Source: Nostoc spongiaeforme FACHB-130 (lineage in GTDB: Bacteria; Cyanobacteriota; Cyanobacteriia; Cyanobacteriales; Nostocaceae). From it: 37,870 nt of DNA. The DNA is taken from contig NZ_JACJTB010000059.1 of NCBI RefSeq assembly GCF_014698475.1, positions 1 to 37,870 on the forward strand. Direction: 5' to 3'. The notes beneath the pieces are model-generated. The model searched no databases. It saw only the letters and a program-made list of their open reading frames with translations, and had not been told where the DNA came from. Shown one piece after another: positions 16,013-24,008 of the stretch (position 1 is its first letter; the number at the start of each line of letters is the position of its first letter). A program made the position numbers and the translations under genes.

Positions 16013-16170
16013 ACTTCCGCATAAAAACGCAAAATCAAGGGTTAAGGAGAGGTTTTACTTTGACTTACCTCAACTTTGCTCGGTACAAGTCGTTCAGTAA
16101 GCGGGGTATATTTACACCTTGCACCCCATAACTCCTAAACCCAGTCTCCACAGAAAATATTTGCGTGTAT
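16013..16170. repeat. Degenerate member of the ACTTACGCA inverted-repeat family
   Basis: It begins ACTTCCGCATAAAAACG, nearly the same start as the element at 36487, and ends near TTTGCGTGTATT. The interior carries ACACCTTGCACCCC and CCCAGTCTCCACAG, matching parts of the other copies. The ends are diverged, so this is a decayed copy. Confidence 0.4.
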
Positions 16171-16177
16171 TTCCTGT

Positions 16178-18523
16178 CTATAAAACAGATGATTTATTTT
16201 CTGTTTCTTGAATAAATGATTCAAACTGATTATTAGGTGTCCATTGAATTGCACCATCACGTCCTGTTAAAAATACTTGGGTGGTGTTTTTGCTGAGTTC
16301 AGTCATAATTTTTGGCTCAAGGTTAGTAGAGGTAGCAATAGCTACTTTTGGCTGAAACAATTTAATTAAATCTTTCAAAGCTTCAGGCGTACACCATAAT
16401 ACTTGAGGACTAGGTAAACTGCCAGATTTAGCTAATCTTTCTATTTCTTGAGGCTCTACATCACCTACTAGTAACCAAGTTTGATTTTGAATTTGTAAAT
16501 ATAAAACAGGTAATTTCTCTTTAATTAATTGAGCAACTGTTAAACCTGTAACTACTTGTTGTCCTGGAACAACAGTTTGATAAATACCTTGATGCTTTTG
16601 AATTTCTTGTTGAATTTCTTGATTTGTGGGGTTAGTCTCTGGCTTAAGAGCATATTTGTAGAAATTTTTGATGGGAATGGTTTGTACTACTTCTAACCAC
16701 GCATTGTTATCGTTATTATCAAAATCACTAGCGATCGCCCAGTCAATTTTATTCACGCCTTGCTGTTGCAAAAATGGTACAATTGTGTAACGTCCAGTAC
16801 CTTCATCACCACTGTTAATTAAGGTGACATTGCCTTTATCTTGAATGACAACAACTGGTTCTGTACCAGCTTCTAAGACAGTAATCCGAAATAATGTATT
16901 TGCTGAATGCCAAGCGGGAACAAGTACTAAGCCAAATATCATTAACCCAGCAAACCACCAGCGTTTTTGCCACCATTTAACTAAGCAAACTAAAAGAATC
17001 AACGCATAAACGCCTAACATTTGCCAAGTTGAAATACTCCCCACTACTAATGAGTTTCCGGGCAAGTTACTAAAAAATTCGACTAACTGAATTAGCCAAT
17101 CACTAGGATATTGCAGTACGCCAGCCAGAATACTACCAAGATTAGATGATGCTAATGCAGCGATCGCACTGATAATACCACCAATACTAATCACTGAAAT
17201 AAATGGCGTAGTAATCATATTCAGTAATAAACTATAAGCAGGAACTACGCCAAACACCGCAAGTTGGACAGGTAAAGTCCAAATTGTTGCAGCTACAGGT
17301 ACAGCAATTAAAGATGCGATCGCAGGTGGTAGCCAATTCAGTTTTTCTGTGATTGCTGGGACAGTCACAATTAATCCTAATGTGGCTAAAAAACTCAATT
17401 GAAAACCTAAATCCCAAATCCACAAAGGATTAAATAATAATAATAAGGTTGCAGCTAATAAGAGCGAACCAAATTGTTTGACTTTTCTATCTAATAACAA
17501 CCCAACTAACGCCGCACTACCCATAATGACGGCTCGTAATACCGCAGGTTGAAATCCTGATAAACCGAGAAAAATCATTAAACCCAAAAAACCGAGTGTA
17601 AATTGAATTGCTTTATTTGTGCGTTTTGTTAGCTGTAAGATTACACCCAAAATTAACGAAGTCTGAAACCCAGATGCAGCCAAAGCATGAGCCATTCCCG
17701 CTTTGACAAATAAATCCCGAATATCATAAGGCAAATCAACCGCTTTGCTACCCAAAACCATTGCACTCACCAGCGTTCCTGCGGGAATGCCTAAACTTTC
17801 AACTAGTGATTTTAAAATTTGCTCTCGAACTTGCCACCATCCCCATGTATTCTCATCATTGATAATATTGATTTGCCTTCCAATCAAACCAGCAAATGAT
17901 CCTTCTTGTTTGAGATATTTTTGAAAGTCAAATGCACCAGGATTAGAAGCGGCTTTTGGTTTATATAAAATCCCTGTGACAGCAATTTCTTGCCCAGGAT
18001 GTAAGCCAGTTGCTTGCAGCAGTGGTAAAGTCACATACAATTTGCCTGTAACTCCTTTTGGGACACTGGCTGGGCCATTGCCATTTTTAATTTCATCTAA
18101 CTGAGTCGCTGCTAACCAAAATTGTCCCCGTTGACTGCGAGTTAAGCGAGGGCTAGTTTCTACTTCACCGCGCACAATAAATAGTTGTTCTTGATTTGCT
18201 ACATTATCGGCGGGGACAAATTGACTAATATCTTTGACACTGGGTTGAGGCGATCGCAATTGAAAATAAAAGGTTGCTAACAATCCTACCAAACCAGCAA
18301 CTAACCAAGCTCGCGGATGAGGGAATGATTGCCAAATATTGGGTGTAGCTTTACTCTTGCTGACAATGCTTTCTTTGGGTTGGGGCTGTGTGGTGCGCTT
18401 TCGCAAAAAAATTGCCCCTACTATCGCCAAAATTAAAACCCATACCCCACCCCAAGGAACTGCTGTAAACAACAACCCAAAAATATAACCAAGGCAAATA
18501 ATCACACCACTCGTCTGAAGCAT
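16178..18523 (-). CDS. comEC: ComEC/Rec2-family DNA uptake channel
   Basis: An inner-membrane channel for single-stranded DNA import during natural transformation. From the ATG at 18523 it is 781 residues; a GTG at 18553 would add 10. The N-terminal part has about three membrane segments, then the OB-fold-like DUF4131 region (about 130-230). The Competence domain follows, with a multi-spanning core including VSAMVLGSKAVDLPYDIRD and AGMAHALAASGFQTSLI at about 260-300 (two motifs). The C-terminal metallo-beta-lactamase-like domain (about 560-780) has lost the HxHxDH metal motif: the expected THxDxDH reads ASDFDNND. That fits other cyanobacterial ComEC proteins with inactive or altered domains, as far as I recall. 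A hairpin upstream, at 18605, separates it from the DUF4079 gene. Confidence 0.93.
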   Translation of the reverse strand: MLQTSGVIICLGYIFGLLFTAVPWGGVWVLILAIVGAIFLRKRTTQPQPKESIVSKSKATPNIWQSFPHPRAWLVAGLVGLLATFYFQLRSPQPSVKDISQFVPADNVANQEQLFIVRGEVETSPRLTRSQRGQFWLAATQLDEIKNGNGPASVPKGVTGKLYVTLPLLQATGLHPGQEIAVTGILYKPKAASNPGAFDFQKYLKQEGSFAGLIGRQINIINDENTWGWWQVREQILKSLVESLGIPAGTLVSAMVLGSKAVDLPYDIRDLFVKAGMAHALAASGFQTSLILGVILQLTKRTNKAIQFTLGFLGLMIFLGLSGFQPAVLRAVIMGSAALVGLLLDRKVKQFGSLLLAATLLLLFNPLWIWDLGFQLSFLATLGLIVTVPAITEKLNWLPPAIASLIAVPVAATIWTLPVQLAVFGVVPAYSLLLNMITTPFISVISIGGIISAIAALASSNLGSILAGVLQYPSDWLIQLVEFFSNLPGNSLVVGSISTWQMLGVYALILLVCLVKWWQKRWWFAGLMIFGLVLVPAWHSANTLFRITVLEAGTEPVVVIQDKGNVTLINSGDEGTGRYTIVPFLQQQGVNKIDWAIASDFDNNDNNAWLEVVQTIPIKNFYKYALKPETNPTNQEIQQEIQKHQGIYQTVVPGQQVVTGLTVAQLIKEKLPVLYLQIQNQTWLLVGDVEPQEIERLAKSGSLPSPQVLWCTPEALKDLIKLFQPKVAIATSTNLEPKIMTELSKNTTQVFLTGRDGAIQWTPNNQFESFIQETENKSSVL

Positions 18524-18604
18524 AAGACAATTCAAACTCTCAACTGGCAGCACTCAAATATTGATGCTTTTGGTGAAGTATAGTTTATTAGATTCATACA
18601 AACA

Positions 18605-18624
18605 AAGCCCGCAAATGCGGGCTT
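18605..18624 (-). terminator. Terminator hairpin of the DUF4079 gene
   Basis: AAGCCCGC (18605-18612) and GCGGGCTT (18617-18624) form a perfect GC-rich 8-bp stem with a 4-base loop. On the minus strand it is followed by TGTTTGT. It lies 94 bp beyond the DUF4079 stop and about 80 bp before comEC, separating the two transcripts. Confidence 0.75.
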
Positions 18625-18717
18625 CGTGTATCTAAACTAATAGAATTGATGCAATGATGTGAAAAATTAAGGTATAAAGTGTCAGGATTTTGAACACCTA
18701 CACCCATTCTCAACCAA

Positions 18718-19182
18718 TTAAATCAACCCCAACACACCATGAATAACCAACAGCCCCAAAATTCCGCTACCTAAATAGGCATGAGTAGTACGTAAAGTCG
18801 GTTTATCACCACCAAAGCCACCTAACGTCAGTAAACTATTAATTAATAAAAGTATTAGTACAAGCGAACCTGTCCAAAAATGGGGACTTTCAAAAATTGG
18901 GTGACGCTGCATCACTAAAGATAAAACTCCACCAGGATAACCCGCAGCTAAAAAGAAAAACATCCAAGGTGCTAGGAGACGATGACTCATCCGGTTGTTA
19001 AAAGACTCATCTTTATCCTGCGCCAGCCTTCCCCGCCAACCAGTCCATGCAACATAGCTACCCATCACTACCACAACAATTCCCATCATCACAGGATGTC
19101 CCCATTCCACAATCGGTTGGGGTATTCCCAAAGAACGGAACCAAGCTGCAAGAGGTTCTAGAGCTTCGCTGACGTTAATCAT
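18718..19182 (-). CDS. DUF4079 family membrane protein
   Basis: 154 residues with four hydrophobic segments (about 28-47, 70-88, 100-118 and 132-152), resembling a cytochrome b561-like four-helix bundle. I recognise the family as DUF4079, found in cyanobacteria and of unknown function. Histidines in or near the helices (WGHPVMMG, MSHRLLAPW, RTTHAYLG, VIHGVLGL) would suit haem or metal binding, which is inference. The ATG start is clear and the gene ends before a strong terminator. It is probably a thylakoid or plasma membrane protein. Confidence 0.8.
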   Translation of the reverse strand: MINVSEALEPLAAWFRSLGIPQPIVEWGHPVMMGIVVVVMGSYVAWTGWRGRLAQDKDESFNNRMSHRLLAPWMFFFLAAGYPGGVLSLVMQRHPIFESPHFWTGSLVLILLLINSLLTLGGFGGDKPTLRTTHAYLGSGILGLLVIHGVLGLI

Positions 19183-19285
19183 AAAATATTCAACATTTTT
19201 TAAGCATTACAGTAACTTTTTTATCACACTTTTAAGTAGTGTAAAAAATAATTAATATTTTTGAAGTGTAAGAGCGATCGCACCT

Positions 19286-21010
19286 TCATCTCAGCTTCCG
19301 TTGCGCTTGAAATTTTTGATAAGCCTGATTTATGACTTGCATCGATGCTTGAGCATTTGCAGAATTGTTCACATCAGGATGATATTGTCTAGCTAATCGC
19401 AGGTAAGCAAACTTGACATCTTGAGGTTGAGCATCAACATCTACACCTAAAACTTCCCACCATTCCTGAGACGATAAAGAATTGCCAGTCAACTCATTTA
19501 GACCTTGCAGACTCCAAATTTTGATAGTACCGCCGTTACCACCTCTGACTAACATTTGACTATCAGGCGTAAAGGCGACAGGACTAAAACCAGGTAGAGT
19601 TTGTAATAAATTCCCCGTTGGGATATGCCAGAGTTTGACAGTTTTGCGAGTACTACTAGCTAGAATTTGTCCATCAGCACTCACAGCTAGAGATAAAACT
19701 GCTTCTGAATGTCCAGTCAAAGTTTGAACTAATTTTCTTGTATGAAGATTCCAGAGTTTGATAGTAGTATCTGTACTACCACTAATTAAAGTACAACCAT
19801 CAGGGGTGATCAATAAAGTATTTACAGCAGCCGAATGTTCTGTGAAAATATCTAACTGTTTCCAGGTTGTACAGTCCCAAATCCGAATAGTTTTATCTGT
19901 ACTCCCACTAGCTAAAACTTTACTATCAGAACTAATAGCAACAGATAAAACCGCGTCGGTATGTCCATTTAAAGTCAGTTTTAAATTGCCTGTATAACCT
20001 CCCCAAATTCTGATATTTTTATCAGCACTGCCACTAGCAAGAAATCTGCCATCAGAACTATATACAACTGAGTTAACAAAGCCATGATGACTGTAGGGAG
20101 AGTTTAAGTAAAAAAATGTCCGCAAAAATTGTTGTTTATCTAGTTGCCAAGTACTAATTTTGCGGTCAACACAGCCACTAGCAATTTGTTTTCCATCAGG
20201 ACTAATAGCAAGAGATAGAACCGCCTCTGCTTGACCAGAGAAAGTATAAAGCCATTTTCCTGTTTGCAGATTCCAGAGATTGATTTGTCGATCATCACTG
20301 CCACTAACTAAAGTATTACCATCAGGAGTGATAGCGATCGCATTTATTCTTCCTAAATGTCCCTTGAGAGTTTTGACACATTTCCAAGTTTCAGGAAGCT
20401 GAAGATTGGAAGTTACAGTTTCGGGTTCAGTCTTTGCAGTAGCAAATTCAGCCTTAAGCCTCTGTAACTCCTCCTCAACCTCTAAAGCCGCAAATTTTCG
20501 GTTGAGATCCTCACCAGACAAAAATAAACCTAACTCTATAACAGCCGCATTATAGTCATCCATCTGCAAAACTTTTTCTTCCATCCGTTCAAAAAGTTGT
20601 GCAGGAGTTTCCTTAACCTCAGATTCATCTAATAACTTAGCAAAACCATAAGCCGCCATTCCTAAAACTGCTCCAACACCAACCATTGGTACAGTTCCAA
20701 TACCCAACGCCAAACCGACTTTAGGTGCAACTATTCCCATACCACCAACAACACTAGAAAAGCCAGCACCACCAACAGCACCAATTCCAATCGCACCAAA
20801 AGCCGCCGCATCTCCCGCAGCTACAGCCTTGAAAGCACCATAAACAGCCGCACCAGCCACAGCACCAGCACCAATAACAGGCGCAGTTCCAATTCCAACT
20901 GCACCAAATCCGCCAGCTAATCCCATTCCGCCAACTGTCGCGGAAATACCCGCACCTGCTAGGCTTCCTCCAGCGATGAATGCTGCGCCTGTTTTAGAGT
21001 TTTGTGTCAC
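19286..21010 (-). CDS. WD40-repeat protein with C-terminal J domain and glycine-rich membrane module
   Basis: 574 residues from a GTG start. Residues 10-125 are Gly/Ala-rich hydrophobic sequence forming two similar halves (for example [21 protein letters not shown] and [23 protein letters not shown]). This suggests membrane insertion or glycine-zipper packing. A helical linker (130-195) follows. About seven WD40 repeats (212-500) should form a beta-propeller, each with GH ... SGS.D.TI.LW signatures. A J domain closes the protein (about 515-572), with [10 protein letters not shown] and the HPD motif at 544-546, so it could stimulate an Hsp70 partner. The likely role is recruiting DnaK to a membrane-linked complex (inference). 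Single-gene context. Confidence 0.9.
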   Translation of the reverse strand: MTQNSKTGAAFIAGGSLAGAGISATVGGMGLAGGFGAVGIGTAPVIGAGAVAGAAVYGAFKAVAAGDAAAFGAIGIGAVGGAGFSSVVGGMGIVAPKVGLALGIGTVPMVGVGAVLGMAAYGFAKLLDESEVKETPAQLFERMEEKVLQMDDYNAAVIELGLFLSGEDLNRKFAALEVEEELQRLKAEFATAKTEPETVTSNLQLPETWKCVKTLKGHLGRINAIAITPDGNTLVSGSDDRQINLWNLQTGKWLYTFSGQAEAVLSLAISPDGKQIASGCVDRKISTWQLDKQQFLRTFFYLNSPYSHHGFVNSVVYSSDGRFLASGSADKNIRIWGGYTGNLKLTLNGHTDAVLSVAISSDSKVLASGSTDKTIRIWDCTTWKQLDIFTEHSAAVNTLLITPDGCTLISGSTDTTIKLWNLHTRKLVQTLTGHSEAVLSLAVSADGQILASSTRKTVKLWHIPTGNLLQTLPGFSPVAFTPDSQMLVRGGNGGTIKIWSLQGLNELTGNSLSSQEWWEVLGVDVDAQPQDVKFAYLRLARQYHPDVNNSANAQASMQVINQAYQKFQAQRKLR

Positions 21011-21316
21011 TAATTATAAGACTTCCTTCTATTAAATTTCCTTCCGCCTTAGCTGAAGATGGAAAGATTGTTAATGTACTTTTTACAACAAGCAGAGTCA
21101 ACAATAACATTGAGATAAGTCTTTTTGCACCTTGAATGATACTTAGAATTTAACTTCCTTGTGGAGAAAATAAAGCGCACCAGAAGATTACCAAGCAACA
21201 TCAGCAACAATCAACCTTTGTCATCCGTCAACCCACTTACAATAGCTACGCAAAAGTCCAACCTTTCGATGTTTGACTTTTGAAAATAGTATTTTTACTT
21301 ACGCAGGTATGACGGT
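21011..21316. other. Spacer between divergent genes with a hairpin
   Basis: A 306-bp spacer. CAAAAGTCCAAC (21251-21262) pairs with GTTTGACTTTTG (21271-21282), one mismatch, around an 8-base loop just before the repeat-protein gene. TTTACTTACGCAGG at about 21296-21307, only a few bases before that gene's ATG, matches the end sequence of the inverted-repeat family, so a copy may have ended here. No gene is visible. Confidence 0.45.
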
Positions 21317-22627
21317 ATGAAATCAAATATAAAGTTATTTCCCATAATCAATAGCGCCAGTCAGTTTCCCAGAGGTGTTGCTTTGACTCTGGCTTTAACT
21401 AGCTTGCTATCTTTTGGACAGGGATTGGTGGGTAATTATGTGGCGGAAGCTGCGCCGCTTGGTGAGTCGGTACAACTTTCGCAACGCTTACCAGACCATT
21501 TTCGGAATCGTACCAATCGCTTACCAAGGGGAGTTGCAAATATCATCATTCGTGATGCGGCTCGGCGTGCTAGAGTATCGACTAATCAAGTGAGAATTAC
21601 TCAAGCTACGCGCAAAACTTTTGGGAATCCCTGCATATTTAATTTTGGTGAAGTTTGTACTAGGGAATATAACCCGATTCAAGGGTGGGAAGTAATTGTC
21701 AGCGTTGAGGAACAGTCTTGGATTTACCACAGCAATGAGTCTGGTTCTCAAGTTGTTTTAGATCCGAAGAGTATCAACTCAGGTTCAGATAACAGTTATC
21801 AATTACCAAGAGCGATCGCCAACAATATTTTACAAGATGCTTCCCGTCGTTCTGGTGTCAGCATTAACAATTTACGAATTACTCAAGCTACCCGTAAAAC
21901 CTTTGGTAATCCTTGTGAGTTCAATTTTGGCGAAGTTTGTACTAGAGAATATAACCCCATTGAAGGTTGGGAAGTCATTGTCAGAGTTGAGAGACAATCT
22001 TGGACTTATCATGTTGATGAATCTGGTTCACGGATTGTTTTAGATCCGCAAATTGACAACTCAAATTCAGATAACAGTTATCAATTACCAAGAGCGATCG
22101 CCAACAATATATTAAGAGATGCGGCACGGCGTTCTGGTGAAGATGTGAATGATTTAAGAATTACTCAAGCCACCCGCAAAACCTTTAGTAACCGTTGTGT
22201 GTTTAACTTTGGCGAAGTCTGCACCCAACAATTTGACCCCATCAATGGTTGGGAAGTAATTGTGCAAGTGCGTCGTCAGTCTTGGACTTATCACAGTAAT
22301 GAATCTGGTTCTCAAATCGTTTTAGATCCAGATATTAGTAATTCTGGTTCAGATAACAACTATGAATTACCCAGAGCGATCGCAGATAGAATATTAAGAG
22401 ATGCGGCGCGGCGTTCTGGTGAAGATGTGAATGATGTCAGAATTACTCAAGCTACGCGCAAAACTTTTAGTAATCGTTGCGTGTTCAACTTTGGCGAAGT
22501 CTGCACCCAACAATTTGACCCCATCGAAGGTTGGGAAGTAATTGTGCGAGTGCGTCGTCAGTCTTGGACTTATCACGTTGATGAGTCTGGTTCGTATATC
22601 GTTTTAGACCCAGATATTAGCCGATAG
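21317..22627 (+). CDS. Secreted protein of four tandem 94-residue repeats
   Basis: 436 residues. An N-terminal signal peptide (hydrophobic about 20-40, likely cleavage near AEAA) is followed by four repeats at about 69-150, 163-244, 257-338 and 351-432. Each has an 82-residue unit and a 12-residue Ser/Asp/Asn-rich linker. Every unit starts LPRA(I/V)A, carries RITQATRKTF, then a cysteine pair C-x7-C in NFGEVCT, then GWEVIV and QSW(T/I)YH.(N/D)ESGS, and ends VLDP. The paired cysteines suggest one disulphide per domain. The GWEV.V ... W.Y..DESG pattern recalls a small domain seen singly in many exported cyanobacterial proteins; its function is unknown to me. Repeats 3 and 4 are almost identical in DNA, implying recent duplication. 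Confidence 0.85.
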   Translation: MKSNIKLFPIINSASQFPRGVALTLALTSLLSFGQGLVGNYVAEAAPLGESVQLSQRLPDHFRNRTNRLPRGVANIIIRDAARRARVSTNQVRITQATRKTFGNPCIFNFGEVCTREYNPIQGWEVIVSVEEQSWIYHSNESGSQVVLDPKSINSGSDNSYQLPRAIANNILQDASRRSGVSINNLRITQATRKTFGNPCEFNFGEVCTREYNPIEGWEVIVRVERQSWTYHVDESGSRIVLDPQIDNSNSDNSYQLPRAIANNILRDAARRSGEDVNDLRITQATRKTFSNRCVFNFGEVCTQQFDPINGWEVIVQVRRQSWTYHSNESGSQIVLDPDISNSGSDNNYELPRAIADRILRDAARRSGEDVNDVRITQATRKTFSNRCVFNFGEVCTQQFDPIEGWEVIVRVRRQSWTYHVDESGSYIVLDPDISR

Positions 22628-22636
22628 AAGTATATA

Positions 22637-22761
22637 ACTTACGCACAAAGATTGTCTGTGGAGATTGGGTGAAAGGGTGTGAGGGTGTAGGGGTATAAGG
22701 GTTTTGAACATCTACACCCCTGTACTCTTACACCCCAGATTTTGCATTTTTATGCCTAAGT
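22637..22761. repeat. Inverted-repeat-bounded element (MITE-like)
   Basis: A 125-bp element with terminal inverted repeats: ACTTACGCA (22637-22645) and TGCCTAAGT (22753-22761), 8 of 9 paired. The interior is a string of GGGTGT / ACACCC motifs able to fold on itself (GGGTGTGAGGGTG ... CTTACACCCC). It is shared with elements at 36487-36663, 3104-3173 and 16013-16170, and with a fragment near 18688-18715. No coding capacity. Confidence 0.6.
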
Positions 22762-22801
22762 CTTAACCTCTGGGTTATCTTGTTCAAAAATGTATTACTT
22801 C

Positions 22802-22828
22802 AAACTTCAGACTTCAGACTTCACACTT
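22802..22828. repeat. Heptamer tandem repeat (ACTTCAG)n
   Basis: About three to four copies of ACTTCAG lie just upstream of the ketoacyl synthase gene, typical of STRR sequences of filamentous cyanobacteria. Confidence 0.7.
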
Positions 22829-22862
22829 TATACTGTCCTCATCCCGCTTCTGACTTAGAAAA

Positions 22863-24008
22863 TTGGTTAAAGTTGTTGTCACTGGTACTGGTTTAATCTC
22901 TGCTGTAGGCACAAGCTTGGAGGATAGCTGGCAAAATTTGTTAGCAGGTAAGTCAGGAATTCAATATCAGCAACCGTTTGCAGAACTTGAATCAGTTCCT
23001 CTCGCTTTAATTGGTAAACAACCATCTGAGTTACAAATGCTGACTCAGATGGTTGTTGCTTCTGCGTTACAAGATGCTGGGTTGAGTCCTCCACTACCTG
23101 ACTGTGCTGTAGTTATTGGTTCGAGTCGTAGTTATCAAGGTGCGTGGGAATCGCTGGCTAGAGGGATGAATGGCAAAGATAGCAATTACGCATTAGAAGA
23201 TTGGTTAGATATTTTACCCCAGATGAATGCGATCGCAGCTGCTAGACAAATTGGGGCTACTGGGATAGTTTCTGCACCGATGGCGGCTTGTGCTACGGGG
23301 ATTTGGGCGATTTCCCAAGCTGCTTTGTTAATTCAAACTGGACAATGTGAACGAGTAATTGCTGGCGCAGTCGAAGCACCAATTACACCGCTAACTATTT
23401 GCGGCTTTCAGCAGATGAATGCTTTAGCCAAGACTGGCGCTTATCCTTTTGATGTGCAGCGCGAAGGTTTAGTTTTGGGTGAAGGTGGGGCGTTGTTGGT
23501 TTTAGAATCAGCAGAGTTAGCCAAGCAACGCCAAGCGAGAGTTTATGGTGAAATTTTGGGCTTTGGTTTGACCGCCGATGCTTATCATACCAACCAACCA
23601 GAGCCAAGTGGAACAAGTGCGATCGCTGCAATTAAACAATGTCTAGAACGCAGTCATCTCACATCAAATGATATAAATTACATTCACGCCCACGGTACAG
23701 CTACACAATTAAATGACCGAATTGAAAGCAAAATCATCCAACAGTTATTTCCTAAAACGGTAGCAGTCAGTTCCACCAAAGGCGCAACAGGACACACTTT
23801 AGGCGCTTCTGGTGCTTTAGGAATTGCTTTTTCTTTAAAAGCTTTGCAGCAGCAAGTTTTACCGCCTTGTGTCGGCTTGCAGCAACCAGAATTTGATTTA
23901 AATTTTGTCATGACTGCCCAACAAAACTCAATTCAAAATATCTTGTGTTTTAGTTTTGGCTTCGGTGGTCAAAATGCAGTCATAGCCTTGGATAATTCAT
24001 CTTGTTGA
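22863..24008 (+). CDS. Beta-ketoacyl-ACP synthase (KAS II-like)
   Basis: 381 residues of the thiolase-fold condensing enzymes, which extend acyl-ACP chains with malonyl-ACP. The catalytic triad is intact: Cys143 in MAACATG, His277 in HAHGTAT and His311 in STKGATGHTLG, with Lys306. FGFGGQNA near the C-terminus is also typical. It is shorter than the usual 410-residue FabF, with loops missing after the first 40 residues. It is therefore probably a diverged second FabF paralogue serving a specialised fatty acid or polyketide-like pathway and not the housekeeping copy. The start is TTG at 22863; no ATG is near and the ribosome-binding site is poor. Its last 12 bases overlap the convergent replication-protein gene. 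Confidence 0.88.
   Translation: MVKVVVTGTGLISAVGTSLEDSWQNLLAGKSGIQYQQPFAELESVPLALIGKQPSELQMLTQMVVASALQDAGLSPPLPDCAVVIGSSRSYQGAWESLARGMNGKDSNYALEDWLDILPQMNAIAAARQIGATGIVSAPMAACATGIWAISQAALLIQTGQCERVIAGAVEAPITPLTICGFQQMNALAKTGAYPFDVQREGLVLGEGGALLVLESAELAKQRQARVYGEILGFGLTADAYHTNQPEPSGTSAIAAIKQCLERSHLTSNDINYIHAHGTATQLNDRIESKIIQQLFPKTVAVSSTKGATGHTLGASGALGIAFSLKALQQQVLPPCVGLQQPEFDLNFVMTAQQNSIQNILCFSFGFGGQNAVIALDNSSC

Noticed and set aside
22394-22576. Opposite-strand frames within the four-repeat gene
   Set aside because: They recur in step with the tandem repeats and are explained by the repetition.
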